Of a DNA stretch of 64,000 bases, positions 50,935 to 63,942 are shown in pieces. The notes beneath the pieces were generated by a model. The model saw nothing but the letters and a program-made list of their open reading frames with translations. It searched no databases and was not told where the DNA came from. The DNA is from Ziziphus jujuba (Eukaryota; Streptophyta; Magnoliopsida; Rosales; Rhamnaceae). Position 1 is the first letter of the stretch, and every line of letters starts with the position of its first letter. A program made the translations under genes and the position numbers. The stretch spans positions 13,082,001-13,146,000 of the forward strand of contig NC_083380.1 of the NCBI RefSeq assembly GCF_031755915.1, read 5' to 3'.

Positions 50935-52963
50935 ATGTGGATGATGGGTTATAACGAGGGTGGTGATTTCAACATGCCCGATTCATTCAATGGAAGGAAG
51001 CTTAGGCCTCTCATTCCAAGACCCGTTTGTTCTTCTACTACAAACACCACTACAGCTTCAAACCCTGCTCCTCCTTGTTTAAGCCGCATTCATGGATCCG
51101 ACTTCTTCGCACAATATCACCATCTGGGTATGCATTATATTTCCCTTTCTCTCCGTGTTTTCATTTTTCTCTTTTTTGTTTCGATGAAAATGGTTTTTAA
51201 TTTGGCGATTTTTCTTTGGTAAAACAGCGTCTATGGCGGAGCAAAACAAGAGAGAGTTCAACACACCGCAGATTGTGGTGAGCTCGAGGTGGAATCCGAC
51301 GCCGGAGCAGTTGAGAGCTCTCGAAGAATTGTACCGACGAGGTACTCGAACTCCATCGGCGGAGCAAATCCAGCACATCACCGCTCAGCTTCGTAGATAT
51401 GGAAAAATCGAAGGGAAAAACGTTTTCTATTGGTTTCAAAACCACAAAGCAAGAGAAAGGCAGAAACGACGTCGTCAAATGGAATCGACGACCGCACCAC
51501 AACCATCGGATGAGCTCGAAATGTCAGATAAAAAAGAATTGGGTAAAATACAAAAAATAAAATAAAATAAAATAACCCACATCACATAATTTTTGTATGG
51601 CTTTCGTTTTTCCATTTTGTTTTGTTTTGTTCTTTGATTTTTGCAATATTGCTTTTTTGGTTAGACGTATTCCAATTGTTAGTAAGAAAAAAGTTGAATC
51701 GTTTTTGTACTTATTGTCAACAGGCGCAAGTAGGACTGTGTTTGAAGTTGAACAAACCAAGAACTGGGCACCCTCTACAAACTGCAGTATTCTTACAGAG
51801 GTCTCTCTATTTTTCTCTCCATCTTCTTTACATTTGTCTTTGTCTTTCTCATATACTAAATGGTAAATACTCTACCTTTTCCAACTTATTCAAATCTATA
51901 ACTTTTTATTCTATTATATTTTTCTTAAAAAAAAGTCTACTAATAAAACAATTATTATAGGATAATTATGAAATTGTTTATTTTTTATTTTTTATATATA
52001 TATATATATTTTAGATTTTAAAAGTTTTTTTGTAAGGTATATATTTGGAAGATTTGATTTATATGTAGGGAGAAGCTAACAGCAAAAGCTTTGTTTGTTG
52101 GGAAATGAAAAGGGTCTAAAAGCTGCACTCCTTCCTTTCTGTCGGGGCTGCTGTTATGAAACTTAGCTGGGAGGGATTTTGGGTTTTGTGCTTATTCATG
52201 TCATTTAGGCCAAAATAATATATATGTATATATAATAAAAACCAAATTGATTCAGCCACCCAAAAATCATATTTTCTAGAAATGAACAACCATTTCGTTT
52301 GGGAGTGCCCAAAATAAAATTTTTGGTCTTGGGATTTCATTTTTTATTATTTTTATTTTGCATGCTTTTGAAAAATTTTCAAAAAAGAGGAAAAATATTT
52401 TTCAGGAATCTGTTTCAATACAAAGGACAGCAAAAGCAACAGTGGCAGAATGTAGGACAGATGGATGGATCCAATTCGGAGAAGGAGAATTGCAGCAAAG
52501 AAAGAACTTTGTGCAAAGGAATGCCACATGGCAGATGATGCAGTTGTCTTGTCCTCCTCTTTCTTCTTCTTGTCACAACCACCTCATAAACACTCATACT
52601 ACTACTACTTCTACTACTACTAATGGTGCTATTGCTACTACTCCTCCAACCTTAACAACATTAAGAACAGCGGACCAGAAGCTCATTAAGACAACAGACC
52701 AAGATCTGAGCATCTTTATAGCACCACCTTATAGACAAAATGGTCGACTTTATCATGACCAAGTAAACAGTCATGTTGCTGGTGATCGTGAACAAGATTG
52801 CTGTGGAGAATCTCAAACCCTTCAACTTTTTCCACTTCGTAGCGGGAATGGTAATGAAATTCTTGGAGAAAAAGAGACGGAGATATCGGTTTCAGCCATG
52901 AATGGTAGCTTTAGTACTAGTACACCTTTTCAGTTCTTTGAGTTCCTTCCATTGAAGAACTAA
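50935..52963 (+). CDS. WOX1: WUSCHEL-related homeobox protein, WOX1 type (complete, four exons)
   Basis: A nuclear transcription factor of the WUS/modern WOX clade; WOX1 orthologues (STF, LAM1, MAEWEST) drive lateral growth of leaf blades and petals, mainly as repressors. Exons: 50935-51127, 51228-51542, 51724-51800 and 52406-52963, with GT..AG introns and matching phases; 380 residues. The N-terminus [12 protein letters not shown] and RKLRPLIPR are typical of WOX1. The expanded WOX homeodomain spans about 83-147, with helix 3 [23 protein letters not shown] box TLQLFPL lies at 333-339, and the C-terminus FFEFLPLKN matches the terminal motif of WOX1/STF. Thr/Asn/Ser-rich low-complexity text fills the region between. 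Start chosen at the ATG giving the conserved N-terminus; a later in-frame ATG (51233) would lose it. Confidence 0.96.
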
Positions 52964-53261
52964 AATTAACCTTGACTCTCTACCATGTAGCTATGCTATA
53001 TTGGGAGGGGAAAAGTCTAGATTTTATAATTTTGTTGGAAAACGAGAATGTTTTAATTATTATAATTTTTTATTTTATTTGTTGTTGATGTTTACATTTC
53101 ATAGATGAGGTGTAATGGTATATGGGTCTGTGAAGGAAAGGGTTGCCTGAAAATGCATTTGGACCATGTTGGTTGAATATCAATATGAAACACTAACGTT
53201 AACTTTGAGCATAATTATAGATATTGTTAATGGTGACAGATATAGGCCTTGTTTAAGTAAC

Positions 53262-53299
<38 letters not shown>

Positions 53300-54324
53300 A
53301 GGGTCCTCGAAGGAAGGGAATAGGAGTATATAAGAGGGATTTTGAAAATGGAATTAAATGTAAGAGTTTGATGTTGATATGAGGAATCTGAAATATTGGG
53401 GATTAGATGTGAAAGACTGATGTTGAAGTGACTTAGAATTTAGGTTTGACAGTAGTTTTGTTCTTTTCTTACACATTTAGCATATATATGATGATATGTA
53501 TATATATCTGTGTTACAGTCCATTCAATTAATTCTCGGAAAACAAAATTTTATACTATATTTATGTATATGACAATTATGTATAGAGGGAAATAAAAATA
53601 AAAAAAATATATAACTACTACACATAAATGGACATTGAAAATTAATTACAAACCATTCTAAAAACTTACCAACAGCTTACTTACATACTCTCTAACAGAG
53701 AAGAGATATTCATGAAGAAAATATGAAAAAAAAATAAGTGCGTGCATTAAATAACACATGTGACGATATATGCTTCTTCCTTTTGATGAATTGACATATT
53801 AATTGTTCATTAATGTTAAGTTAAAAAAAAATTGAAATATAATGAAATAGCATTTTGAGCTGAAATTAATTACTTACTTTTGCCCATAATATAACTCTAA
53901 TTTATACGGACAAATATACTAAAATTAATCAAATATATGATGCATTTTTTCACATCTTAAGGACATTTGGGAAATGGCTAAATGATAGCTGGGCATTCCA
54001 AATTAAATGGGTCACAACATGTATCTATAACTATTTATAAATATATATATATATATATATATAAAAAATAAGAAACAAAAGATGTACCTTTTTGATTTTA
54101 ATCTATTGCTCTATATATATGGATCTCCGAATTAATTGAGACACAGAAAAAAAGTATATATACAGTTTAAAATATTGATATTTTGGGATATAAACAAATG
54201 CAAGAATGAGAAAGGGAATCAGACATATTTGACGGGTGATGATGAGGATCGTATTGTCTGTGATGTAAGTTTTGTTTGTTATATATCTCCATAGTAAACA
54301 CAAAGCAAGAAAAAAGAGAAGGGT

Positions 54325-54348
54325 GGGGGGGGGGGGGGGGGGGGGGGG
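54325..54348 (+). repeat. 24-base poly-G run
   Basis: An uninterrupted G run joined to a (GA)n tract. It could form intra- or intermolecular G-quadruplexes and is a common place for sequencing or assembly length error. Confidence 0.9.
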
Positions 54349-55327
54349 AAGAGAGAGAGAGAGAGAGAGAAAGCCGACTTAGATTTAAGAGTTTGCAGTA
54401 AATGCTTTACACTGAGAAGGGTGTTTAGTACTTATATTATTATATTTGCAATGTGTAATTTATAAATTTATAATAATATTTATATATAAATATATATAGG
54501 AAAAAAGAAAGATCACGGTCGGTTCCTCGGCAATACGCATGGATCCTCTTTTCCTTTCTTCCTTTTTTCTGTGTAATTCGTACGTACTCTCTCTTCAGCT
54601 TCTGCAAACTCATGAGAGAGAGACACAGACGAGAAAGAAAAAAAGAAATAAAGAGAAGACCATGAACAAGGAGGTCACCTGTCTTCTCTCTTGATTTCAT
54701 GCATGAGAATTCATACCCTCTTCTCTCTTATTTATATATTTATATATATATATATATATACACCTTGGAATGAGGACTACTCTTAAAAGGGTTTTGGTCA
54801 AAGCGCATAAAAGTGAGTCAAATTTATATACTAACATTTATATAAATATATTATATATAATATTATATCATAGATTCTCTAGGAAATAATATTGTACGGA
54901 AAGAACAAGAATGTTATTATCCACCCCAGCTAGCTTTTTCTTTTTATTATGAGGTGGGGAAAAAGATCAGATTAATTATTGCATTATTGTTATTAATCTT
55001 CCTTATACTTAATTAGTGCATGTGTCATGTGTGTGTTGAAATTAATTTGAAAAGCTGCATGCATTTGACTTTTGAGCCCAATAAAAGTTGCTTAAAGTAG
55101 CTATTGTTAGTTTAATTTTTTGGTTTTTGACTAAAAGCACATTCAGACAAAAATTTGTATGCTTTTCACTGAAAGTAACAAATATTGTTTTAAATTTAAA
55201 CTGTGTTTGAAAAAATTTGAATATCATTTGGAAAAATACATATGAAAAAAATAAAATCCTTAATACATTTTTCATATGATTGTGTATATTTCTTGAGGGA
55301 AATATATTATACACACACAAAAGGCAT

Positions 55328-55372
<45 letters not shown>

Positions 55373-55693
55373 CTAGCTAGTAAGTAGTGTGAATATAAGC
55401 AGGAGTTTTCTTTTTCAGTATATTTTGACGTTTTGTATCGAAGACAAATCGATAGAACCCAGCTGAGAAATCAACCTGCTGGCCATAGTTAATTGGACAA
55501 TTAAAAACAAAAAAAAAGAAAAATTATTACCAAATGGTACAAAGTACATGCAAAACCTGAATCCAGAGCAAGGCTGTGTCAGTATCACATTCTAGTGAAA
55601 TTTTTAGTTTTTTCCTACTCAATTTGTGTTGTCTTCAATTCCTTTCTCAATTATTTGATCCATCGTTTTTATATGTATATATGCATAAGCATG

Positions 55694-55726
<33 letters not shown>

Positions 55727-57224
55727 CTGAAATGTATGCATCTCGTAGAAAAGGGTGGAGGAAATTCTTTATATCTTTCTGCCTCATGAGTAGTTGTCCT
55801 ATATATACTCGTATTGTCTTTTGTATGACATTATTTTGCTGCAGGCAAAAGCTTTTGGCTATAGCTATGTCGTCCCAAATGGTCCCCTTTTATTTCCAGT
55901 TGTATTCAAGCTATTTGGGGCTGGCTCTAGCTAGCTATATAGTTTGTATGGCAAAAATTAATTGCACTATTCAAAACCCTAGGGCTGTAAATCCTGCTTA
56001 TAATTTCATAACCTTTTATATATATATAGCTACATATGAAAATTATTCTGTATAGACAAAATCCTGAACCAAAGTTAAATTAAATTCCCATTAGTCTTAA
56101 TAGGTGCCTATTTGTGCTAATAAAATATTAGACTTGCATCACCGTTAATATTTGTCTGTATTATTCGTGGTAGCATTAATAAGTTTGTTCCTGAACTTTA
56201 ACTTTAGTTTAAGAATCCAATTAGCGCTTGTATTGATGTGCTTAGAGTTGTTGCATTCCTAAATAATCTTTTATTTTAAAACATTAATGAAGTGTAACTC
56301 TAATACTACTTGCCATGTTGGTAATGCTGCCTATTATATAAACTGGGAAATTGTTTCCAGAATCATGTACATGTAAATATTCAAAAACCCATCAAGAAAA
56401 TGCATGCATGGTCTTAAATAGATACATAATATTATAAATATATATATATATATATAGATATAGATGTAGAATATAATATATGGAGAGTTATAGTAACGAA
56501 GAAAATAAAAGAATGGAATTGAGAGGAGGAATATGGAAGAGAGTGGGTTGGCAAGAAAGAGGAGAGAGAGCAGGAGGAGCAGGGAATTGACAATACCTAG
56601 AGTTGTTAGACATATATTTTATGAAGAGTCAGGGAAGACCACAAGTTTACCTTATTTAGTTAAACTCCTCATGTGATTCTCTCTCTCACTTTATCACCAT
56701 AAATTCTCTCCTCATGTGTTATACCTCTTTCTTCCACTTCCACATAGATCTTTAGGAAGACCACGATCAATATTTTCAAATTTTTTTTTTTTTTAATTCT
56801 GTAATTCACATTTTATATCTTCATAAAAATTACCTTTTTTACTGGGGTGAATTGAATATATATACATATGTTTTGAATATATATTTGTACACATATTTTT
56901 TTACATCTAATCATCTTCATAAAAACCTCAAATATTCTTGAGCAAACCAAACAAAGTAAGATGCTTTATTAGACCATATTCTGTGTAACATTTGCCTTCT
57001 TATAAAAATGTGGAGTTAAATTTTTAAGTTAGATAAAAATTAATTTAAAAGTTCATCAATTTTTGTTTTTTCAAATTTAGAGCTGATGATGGAATAATGA
57101 AGAACGAATATTCTAGTTGCCACACCAACACCAAGGTAAACAAAGCAAGTCTGAGTTTCTTACCCTTCAAAAAAAAAACAAAAGTGTAGTCTGAGTTTCT
57201 TAATCAGAAAAGCGAATTCCAAGC

Positions 57225-57350
57225 TGGGAACATTTGGACTGCATGCAAGCCTAACTTGTAAGATTGGATCAAATAGGAGGCTCAGTCCAAACCCAAGCCC
57301 ACCTTTCAGATCAAAATCCAAAAATGGCCTATTAATGATAATGTTAATCA
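57225..57350. repeat. Dispersed repeat copy related to 60820-60960
   Basis: Shares ordered text with 60820-60960 on the same strand: a GCATGCA near the left, then AGTCCAAAC(C/T)CAAG, CCACCTT(T/C)CAGA, AAA(T/C)CCAAA and a closing TTAATCA. The copies are diverged and non-coding. They look like two members of one repeat family about 3.6 kb apart, the second lying just upstream of the carboxypeptidase-like fragment. Confidence 0.5.
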
Positions 57351-57790
57351 CGTACTACAAATTATAAGTTTTATAACATGGGTGATAAGTAATGTATAAA
57401 TCACCAAATCCTTTTAAAATTATTTAAAACAATAAATATTTACATTTTCGATAAATATATATATATATATATAATTATTTATTTAAAAAGAAATTATTTT
57501 ATTAATTTATTTTATTTTTAGCCGCGATTTATTCTTCAAACCTTGGGACTGCGGGAGAGGTGGATGAAATAGTCTATGGAGCTAGGTGGCATATACAGAT
57601 TATAATATTTAATTTAAATAAATATTATATCCTTGTGAATGAAAGAAATATATAAGATTGTGAAAAGGTCAATGCTCAAAGCTGATTTGTAATCTGGCTA
57701 AGATTCTTTAGAAAACATGTTTTTCCCAATTATAAGATTTGTTGTCTTTTGTTGTTTTTTTAGGTAAACATAAGATTTGTTTGTCTATTT

Positions 57791-57840
<50 letters not shown>

Positions 57841-59103
57841 TAGTTTGCCTATATTTATCCAATAATAATAATAATAGAGCAAATACTTATTATTCTTTTT
57901 CAAAAAAAATATTATTTATCAAAACAGTGGGACTTACATGACACGTGACAATTTAATTACCTCTTTAACTTCTATTAAGTTTTACTCCATATATAATCTC
58001 CGCTTTCATAGTGAAAAATTAAAAATCTTCACTCTCAAATTTCATATTACTTCCATCGCTCTCCCATCTAGATGGCATGGAATGATTAATCATTTTTTTT
58101 GGGTACAATTTTAATCATTTAATCTTTGTATATATAGATGGCATAATATGATTAATCCAAATATAGATTTTTTTCATCCTATAAAAAAAATTAAAGATTT
58201 AAATCCTTCCATAAACTTAATTATCGGTTGTAAATGGATGATGCGTACTTATACTAGCTCATAAAACATCACTAATTGATGGTTTGGTGGCATTATGAAC
58301 AATATATATCTTATCACAAAATTGTAAGTAAAATTGAAACGGCAAAAAAAGACAAAAAGAAAAGGGAAAAAAAAAAAAGAAAGACGAAAACAAAAAGAAA
58401 ATTTGATCCCAAACAAAAATTGTATGTAATGTTTGTCTTTGGCATCCTACAAAATATTTCCCATGAAATTTTCTAATAATTTAAAAAGCCTCACCAACAA
58501 CAAATAGTTTTACTTTAAATTAGGCCAATAGTACTTCATCAAATGAATATCATCATACTTGTACCTACAAAATTATTACAAATATTAAAATCTATTAGGT
58601 AACATTTTCAAAATTAATTTTTATGAATCAATTTTATAAAATGAAAATGAAAAATTTAATTTTATATTTTAGAATTTTAATTCACGTTTTAGAAAATGGT
58701 GAAATTTTATGGATCAAAAGGAATACTACATTGTTATAAGATTTATTTTCTTGCAGCATTTCTTCGGTATAAAAGGGTCCAATCATCATCCTAGTTATGA
58801 TATTAGCTTGAAAAGCCTAATTAACAAAGAAATACTCTATTAAAATGTGAATCTTCAAGAATGCATTGAGTTCATGGCTTAAAAGGAAAAAAACAATAAG
58901 GTTTTATTGAGTTAAAAGGAAAAATAATAATAATTAGGTTTTATTGAAATTGAAATTTGTTTGTTGCTATTAAAACAACTAGGTGATTTGAGTTATACCA
59001 TCACACAGCTCAAATGCTTTGTGCTTTGCAAAAATCTTCAAATTGAACAAAGAAAAGAAAAAAGAATAAAATTCAAATACAAACTAAAACTATTTAAAAT
59101 TGT

Positions 59104-59566
59104 TAAATTATCACTAATTCTAAAAGTTTAAGCTTATGGAAAGTGGATCTTATGGATTTTTCATTTTATTTATATTTTTTTCTAACATTTTCTCTAACAT
59201 ATAGGTCTGTCTTTTTTGGATTTTTTTTTGGGTCATTTCTATATTTATTTTTTATTTTTTTATTTTTGGTGGAGTTGTTGAATTTTAAATTCAGGATTTT
59301 TTGGATCTCGGACTCTGATACAAGAAAGCTTTTGGAATGAGTAGTAATTTAATATGGTATCAGAACCAGAGATCCAAGAGGTCATGAGTTTAAAATTCAA
59401 CAACTCCATCCATCCAAAAATAAAATAAATAAAAAAACACATATAAGGATTCAGAAAAAAATTCAAAAACGGCGGGCCCATATATGAGGAGAGTATTAGA
59501 GAAAAATATAAATGAAATAAAAGTTTATTTTCCATAAACTTAAACTTTTGGAGCAAATGATAATTC
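59104..59566. mobile_element. Large inverted-repeat element with a tRNA-iMet PBS-like motif
   Basis: Left arm about 59104-59321 and right arm about 59356-59566 are reverse complements with interruptions. The outer ends pair as CTAAAAGTTTAAGCTTATGG against CCATAAACTTAAACTTTTGG, and the inner ends as GGATCTCGGACTCTGATAC against GGTATCAGAACCAGAGATCC, around a loop of about 34 bases. The inner right arm begins TGGTATCAGAACC, very like the primer-binding site of plant LTR retrotransposons (TGGTATCAGAGCC, complementary to initiator tRNA-Met). It looks like two copies of a short LTR/TRIM-type end in head-to-head orientation, or a MITE that captured one. No protein-coding capacity. Confidence 0.6.
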
Positions 59567-59921
59567 AACTAAAATGAACTTGGAACATTACTAGAAATTT
59601 TACTTCTTATGACATTACAAAAATACCGTAAAATGGCACAAAACACTTCGTTGCATTGTTTTGCAGCATATTTAGAAAGTTCACAAAGTCAGTTTTGTAA
59701 ATTTTTACCACTCATTTTTATCAATATAAAAAAAAAAAATTATTAACGGTTTTATAAATGATGTAAAATTTTTACAGCGAATAATAGTTTCATTTTAATA
59801 AATACAACAAAATATTTTTTTGCCATAGTTGTTAATTACACTGTTACTTTTAATACATTTTTATAAATGCTTGCCATTTATACTTTTTATTATACATAAA
59901 GATGAAACAAAATTAAAACCG

Positions 59922-59952
<31 letters not shown>

Positions 59953-60118
59953 GATTAACTAATCAATTAATCACAAAGTTTAAAACAGTAAAAAGAAAAA
60001 CTATTTACAAATTATATCTTAAAGACATCTAACTTTATATTAATCCCTTTTGTGAATCCACCAAAGCTTATAAAAACCTTCTCACAATTTGAAAAAAAAA
60101 AAAAAAAAAAATTTCTTC
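59567..60118. other. AT-rich intergenic DNA
   Basis: No gene seen. A CATTACTAGAAATTTTACTT start near 59587 resembles the ends of some plant non-autonomous elements, but no matching end was found. Contains (AT)n at about 59924-59949 and a poly-A run at about 60091-60110. Confidence 0.45.
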
Positions 60119-60730
60119 TCACAAAAGTTTGTTCTTCCTCTCCCTCCAATTTGAAATTTTACTGACTACATGATTGGTTACTTTGTAGACAGCCACAAAC
60201 TTATCCATGAGCGCTTGACTTGATCGCTGACTGATGCATAGAGTGCCAATCCAATTTATTGGAACTTGACCCTGTAAAGAAAACAGTGAAGCATTAGTGA
60301 GTTCTGGCATAAATCTTATGATTCAAAGTATTGCTTTTTAGCAGCATAAAGGCATAACAAACCTTTACACCCCTATTGCTTTTGTTGTCCATTGTCACTT
60401 CCTCCTGATTGGTAAGAATCCACTTATTTTAGTCCAACCAGCATTCCCTACATTGGAAACAAGCTCAATTGACATAAAGTAGAATGTTATTGGAGAACAC
60501 TAGCCTTATTGAGAAATAAAATTCCATACTTGGAATAGGATATGCAATTAAAATTCATGATGATCAACCTATTCATTACTTGAAGACAAATTTTATTATT
60601 ATTATTATTATTTTTTTCTTTGGAAAAAATGTAATGGCTAGAGCCAAGAGATAGAATACCCACGGGGATTCCTTTCAAATTGAACTTCACTTTGGAGTTG
60701 ACAATGAGTTTGGCAAGCCGTGGCACACGT
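60119..60730 (-). pseudogene. Decayed serine carboxypeptidase-like (SCPL) fragment
   Basis: On -, 60726-60640 reads VPRLAKLIVNSKVKFNLKGI, close to the SCPL block 'YVPQLAKLI...FNLKGIAIGNPLL', but the following GNPLL text is lost. Further along (about 60440-60400) a frame reads GNAGWTKISGFLPIR, like the SCPL 'AGWTQVYG' block. At about 60270-60180, SQRSSQALMDKFVAVYK resembles the C-terminal 'SQPERSLVLFKSFLEGK'. The pieces keep the family's order but are separated by stops, frame changes and missing segments, including the whole catalytic Asp/His context. It is best read as a 5'-truncated, shrunken pseudogene. The first match is fair; the other two are weak and made by eye. Confidence 0.45.
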
Positions 60731-63700
60731 TAACAAGGTTAAAAACTAAAATCTACTATTTTTTTTTTTTTTTTCTCTGTTTTATCATATTTGGCAAGCC
60801 TGGGGTTCTGGGTTTGCATGCAGTCCAAACGTTTGCATCATGGGCTTCACTTAAATTGAAAGACTGCGTCGACAGGATCATGAGTCCAAACTCAAGGCCA
60901 CCTTCCAGACAAAACCCAAACTAGCCCATAATATTTACTCAATTAATCAGGTCATAAATATTAAATAATCCCCAAAAAAAAGAAAAAAATAAAAATCAAT
61001 GGATCCTTTTTATTTTTATTTTGAGGATTAGACAGAATGTTAACCATCACCGATTCCTGAGTTTATTTTGCAGCTATAATTTTGCATTTTATCTGAGCTC
61101 TAACCCATAATTTTCACATTGAATTTGCTTTCCTTATATTTGGTCTTGGGCTGCTACATTATTCTTTTCGGGCCTTTTTATTTTCTTGATGTATTTTTTA
61201 AAGAATAATATCACCTGTATTTCATTACATTTTGCTTTTTAGAATTGTTTAAGAAAAATAAATTTTCATATAACTATTTCAATATTAACAGTTGTAAACT
61301 AATTAAAGAAGAAGAAGAAGATGAAGAAGAAGAAGAGGAAGATTAGCTATGCTCTGCTGGACAACAGTTCACAAAATCTGGCAAGCACTTGAAAATAGTA
61401 GAAGTAAAAACAAAACCAAACAGCCTATAGTACTTTAACTATGTAAAATATGGTCCAAAAAATCTCAATTTTATTTTTCTTTTCTTTTCGGTGTAAATAG
61501 TAATATATTATTTTTTAAAAAAATTTCATTTACATCCTTTTAATTTTTAATTTGGTTGTTATTTTATTTAGATACTATGCTATTAAAAAAAAATTATTTC
61601 TTTTTTTTTAGTCTTTGAAAACCATAAAAAAAACTAATCTATTTGTTTTTTCAGTTCTTTTAATTAATTTTAATTATTAAAGGTTACAATTATATTTTTA
61701 TAATGTTATTTAATTATAAAATATAAATATTTAATTTATTTTTTACCAATAATTTAAAATTAATTGTTAAAAATTAACAAATTAAAATTGTTAAGTAAAT
61801 TTATTTTGATATATATTAACTAAAGGAAAAATAATGATAATTTTTCAAAAATACTGAATTTTTCACACATATGTTATGTTGGAGAAGGAGGGGCATTTTT
61901 TATTTATTTTTTATTATATTTAGATCCATCAAATGTAAAGATGTGCTCATTGCCATTCTTTTCATCTGGCCTATCCCTTAAAGATTAAAGACTAGTTTGA
62001 TTAAATTTTAAAATAACCTTTTCACCCCTCAAAAATTATATTGATAATTGACAAAATACAATCCCACTATAAGTTGAATAAATAACACAAATCAAAGTGT
62101 ATTTAAAACCGATGATCATATTCACCTTTTAATACCCCAAATTAATTTTCTATGACATGCATTTTTTATTATTTTATTTTTTGGTTGAGTGAGGTTTCTA
62201 AAAGTTTTTGTTTTTGTTGCTTCAAGGGTTTCTAATAGTTTTTTTAATTTTTAATTTTACTTATTTATTTTTTTATAAGAATGGTTCATAAAGACCATGA
62301 GAGTTGCGTAGAATGGGTTGCTCATGGGCTATAATATTCTCTTTTTCCCATGCATTAGCTTCCTAGTGTTTTTCTGTCGTTTATAATAAATACAACCCTG
62401 ATGATCTGCGTCTTTTTATAACAAATTATTAATTAAGAGCACTAAATATATTAGTTTTTATTCCTTAGATCTCTGCGAAAACTCCATTAAACGACCACGA
62501 TTCCTAGAGAATCTCTGTAGCGTTTTTAACATGGGTCACACTACTCAGAGAGATTTTTATATATATACAAATATTTCAAATGTTGATGCAGATTCATTGT
62601 TATTGTACATGCATGTTCAGCTTCAAAGCGTACAACAAAACGATCTAAGCCGTAGAACTGACTAGAGCCAATCGTGCAAAAACTTGATGGACCATCACTG
62701 ATGAGCCAGATGACAAAGTTGAACACAGTTTATCTGACATAATCACGTGGGTGGGTAATGGGAAAAATTTCAAGTGCTTCCGGAGTAGTCAGTTCTCAGT
62801 ATTACGTCCATTCATTTTGTGCCATATGGAATTTTATTTTTCAGATTATAGATGTGAAGTTCTTTCTCGCTCACAAGCACCTCTTTTTCTTCTCCTCTAG
62901 CTCCAGTGCTCTTTCTGTTCTTCCCTAAATTTAAAAAAAAAAAAAGAAAAAAAAAACCCATTAGTATGGGACAAAATTCTCTTAATCTGAAAACAAAAAT
63001 CTCCTTCAACCAAAATTTCTACTTTCTACTTCTCATTCTCAAAGGTGGAACAATTAAAATAACCCCATTCAAAACAAACATAAAAATTATGAAAAAATAG
63101 TGAGTTACAGCCCACACATACATACATACATACATATATATTGTTGACAAAGGGAGATGGTGAGATTTTTGACTTTTGTCGATGAAAAAAAGATTGCTTC
63201 TTAGAGAGAGAGTTGCCTTAGTTTGTGAGAGAGAAAAGAGAAAGAACAAGGCAAATCGAAGAGTAACTCATTTTCCAAATTTAATAGTTCAAATATTTGT
63301 CCTTAAATTTTTTTAAGTTTTTGGACTTGGGTTTGAGTTTTTTTTGAAATTTCAATTCAAAGGCTGAAGGAAGATTTTTCAACTCCAGTTTATGCTGACT
63401 ATTGATTCAGAAATTAATAGGTTAATTTATAGCTAAAAAAGAAATTAGTAGGTTAATGATAGTGTGGTTATGCATATAATAATTGGGCAAGGGCAAAATT
63501 CATAGGGGGGGCTCCACTTGGGTAACAAATTGATTCCCTTCACATGTGAATTCACCCTTTTTTTTGTTTTTTTTTTTTTTGGATGGAGACAATCTTCCCC
63601 CACTGAACCTCTGACATTTTGTTGGGAGCTGTGCACTGTGTCATCAATCACTTTTGCTCTCTCTCCCAAAATTCACATTTCCAAGTCCAAATTTCCCCCA

Positions 63701-63900
63701 CTCATCTCTCTGTCTATTTGAATAATGTACTCCCTTCACAGTGCAGACACAGAGCACCCATTTTTACACTACCAAAGCTTCTTAGCTGGCTTTTAACTTC
63801 ATTACGCGTGGAACCCACATTTCGAAAGAACAAAAAATAAGTAAATAGATAAATAAACATTTGTAATTAGTAATTGCATTCATTTATCCCTTACAATCAC
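60731..63900. other. Intergenic DNA up to the right edge
   Basis: Contains the second copy of the dispersed repeat (60820-60960), a (GAA)n tract at about 61308-61336, A/T homopolymers and (CATA)n at about 63114-63134. A less AT-rich patch at about 62580-62740 has a 61-codon frame on - (62726-62541) that I do not recognise. From about 63500 onward the sequence becomes less AT-rich and pyrimidine-rich, consistent with an approach to a promoter. Confidence 0.5.
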
Positions 63901-63934
63901 ACTTACCCTTTTGGCGTTTCGGCGTTTCCCCATC

Positions 63935-63942
63935 TATATAAA
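63935..63942 (+). promoter_or_regulatory. TATA box of a gene that starts beyond the right edge
   Basis: TATATAAA in the context CATCTATATAAACAAAC is a near-ideal plant TATA box. It is preceded by GC-richer text with repeated GGCGTTTC (63912-63927) and CT-rich DNA. Transcription would begin near 63965-63975 on +. No start codon follows within the window, so the coding region lies outside. Confidence 0.6.

Larger units (their letters stand above)
52964..59100. other. AT-rich intergenic DNA downstream of WOX1
   Basis: The WOX1 3' UTR occupies the first part. Microsatellites include (GA)n at about 53265-53297, a 24-base G run at 54325-54348 followed by (GA)n, (GT)n at 55331-55371, a second (GT)n at about 55706-55726 and (AT)n at 57797-57836. 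Short frames are low-complexity. A stretch at about 57150-57360 resembles 60820-60960 and is listed separately. No intact gene is seen. Confidence 0.55.

Noticed and set aside
52116..52340. Minus-strand frame in WOX1 intron 3
   Set aside because: Lies inside a spliced intron and has no recognisable domain.
62541..62726. 61-codon minus-strand frame in a less AT-rich patch
   Set aside because: The text looks somewhat protein-like, but I recognise no family and see no exons around it; left as unassigned.
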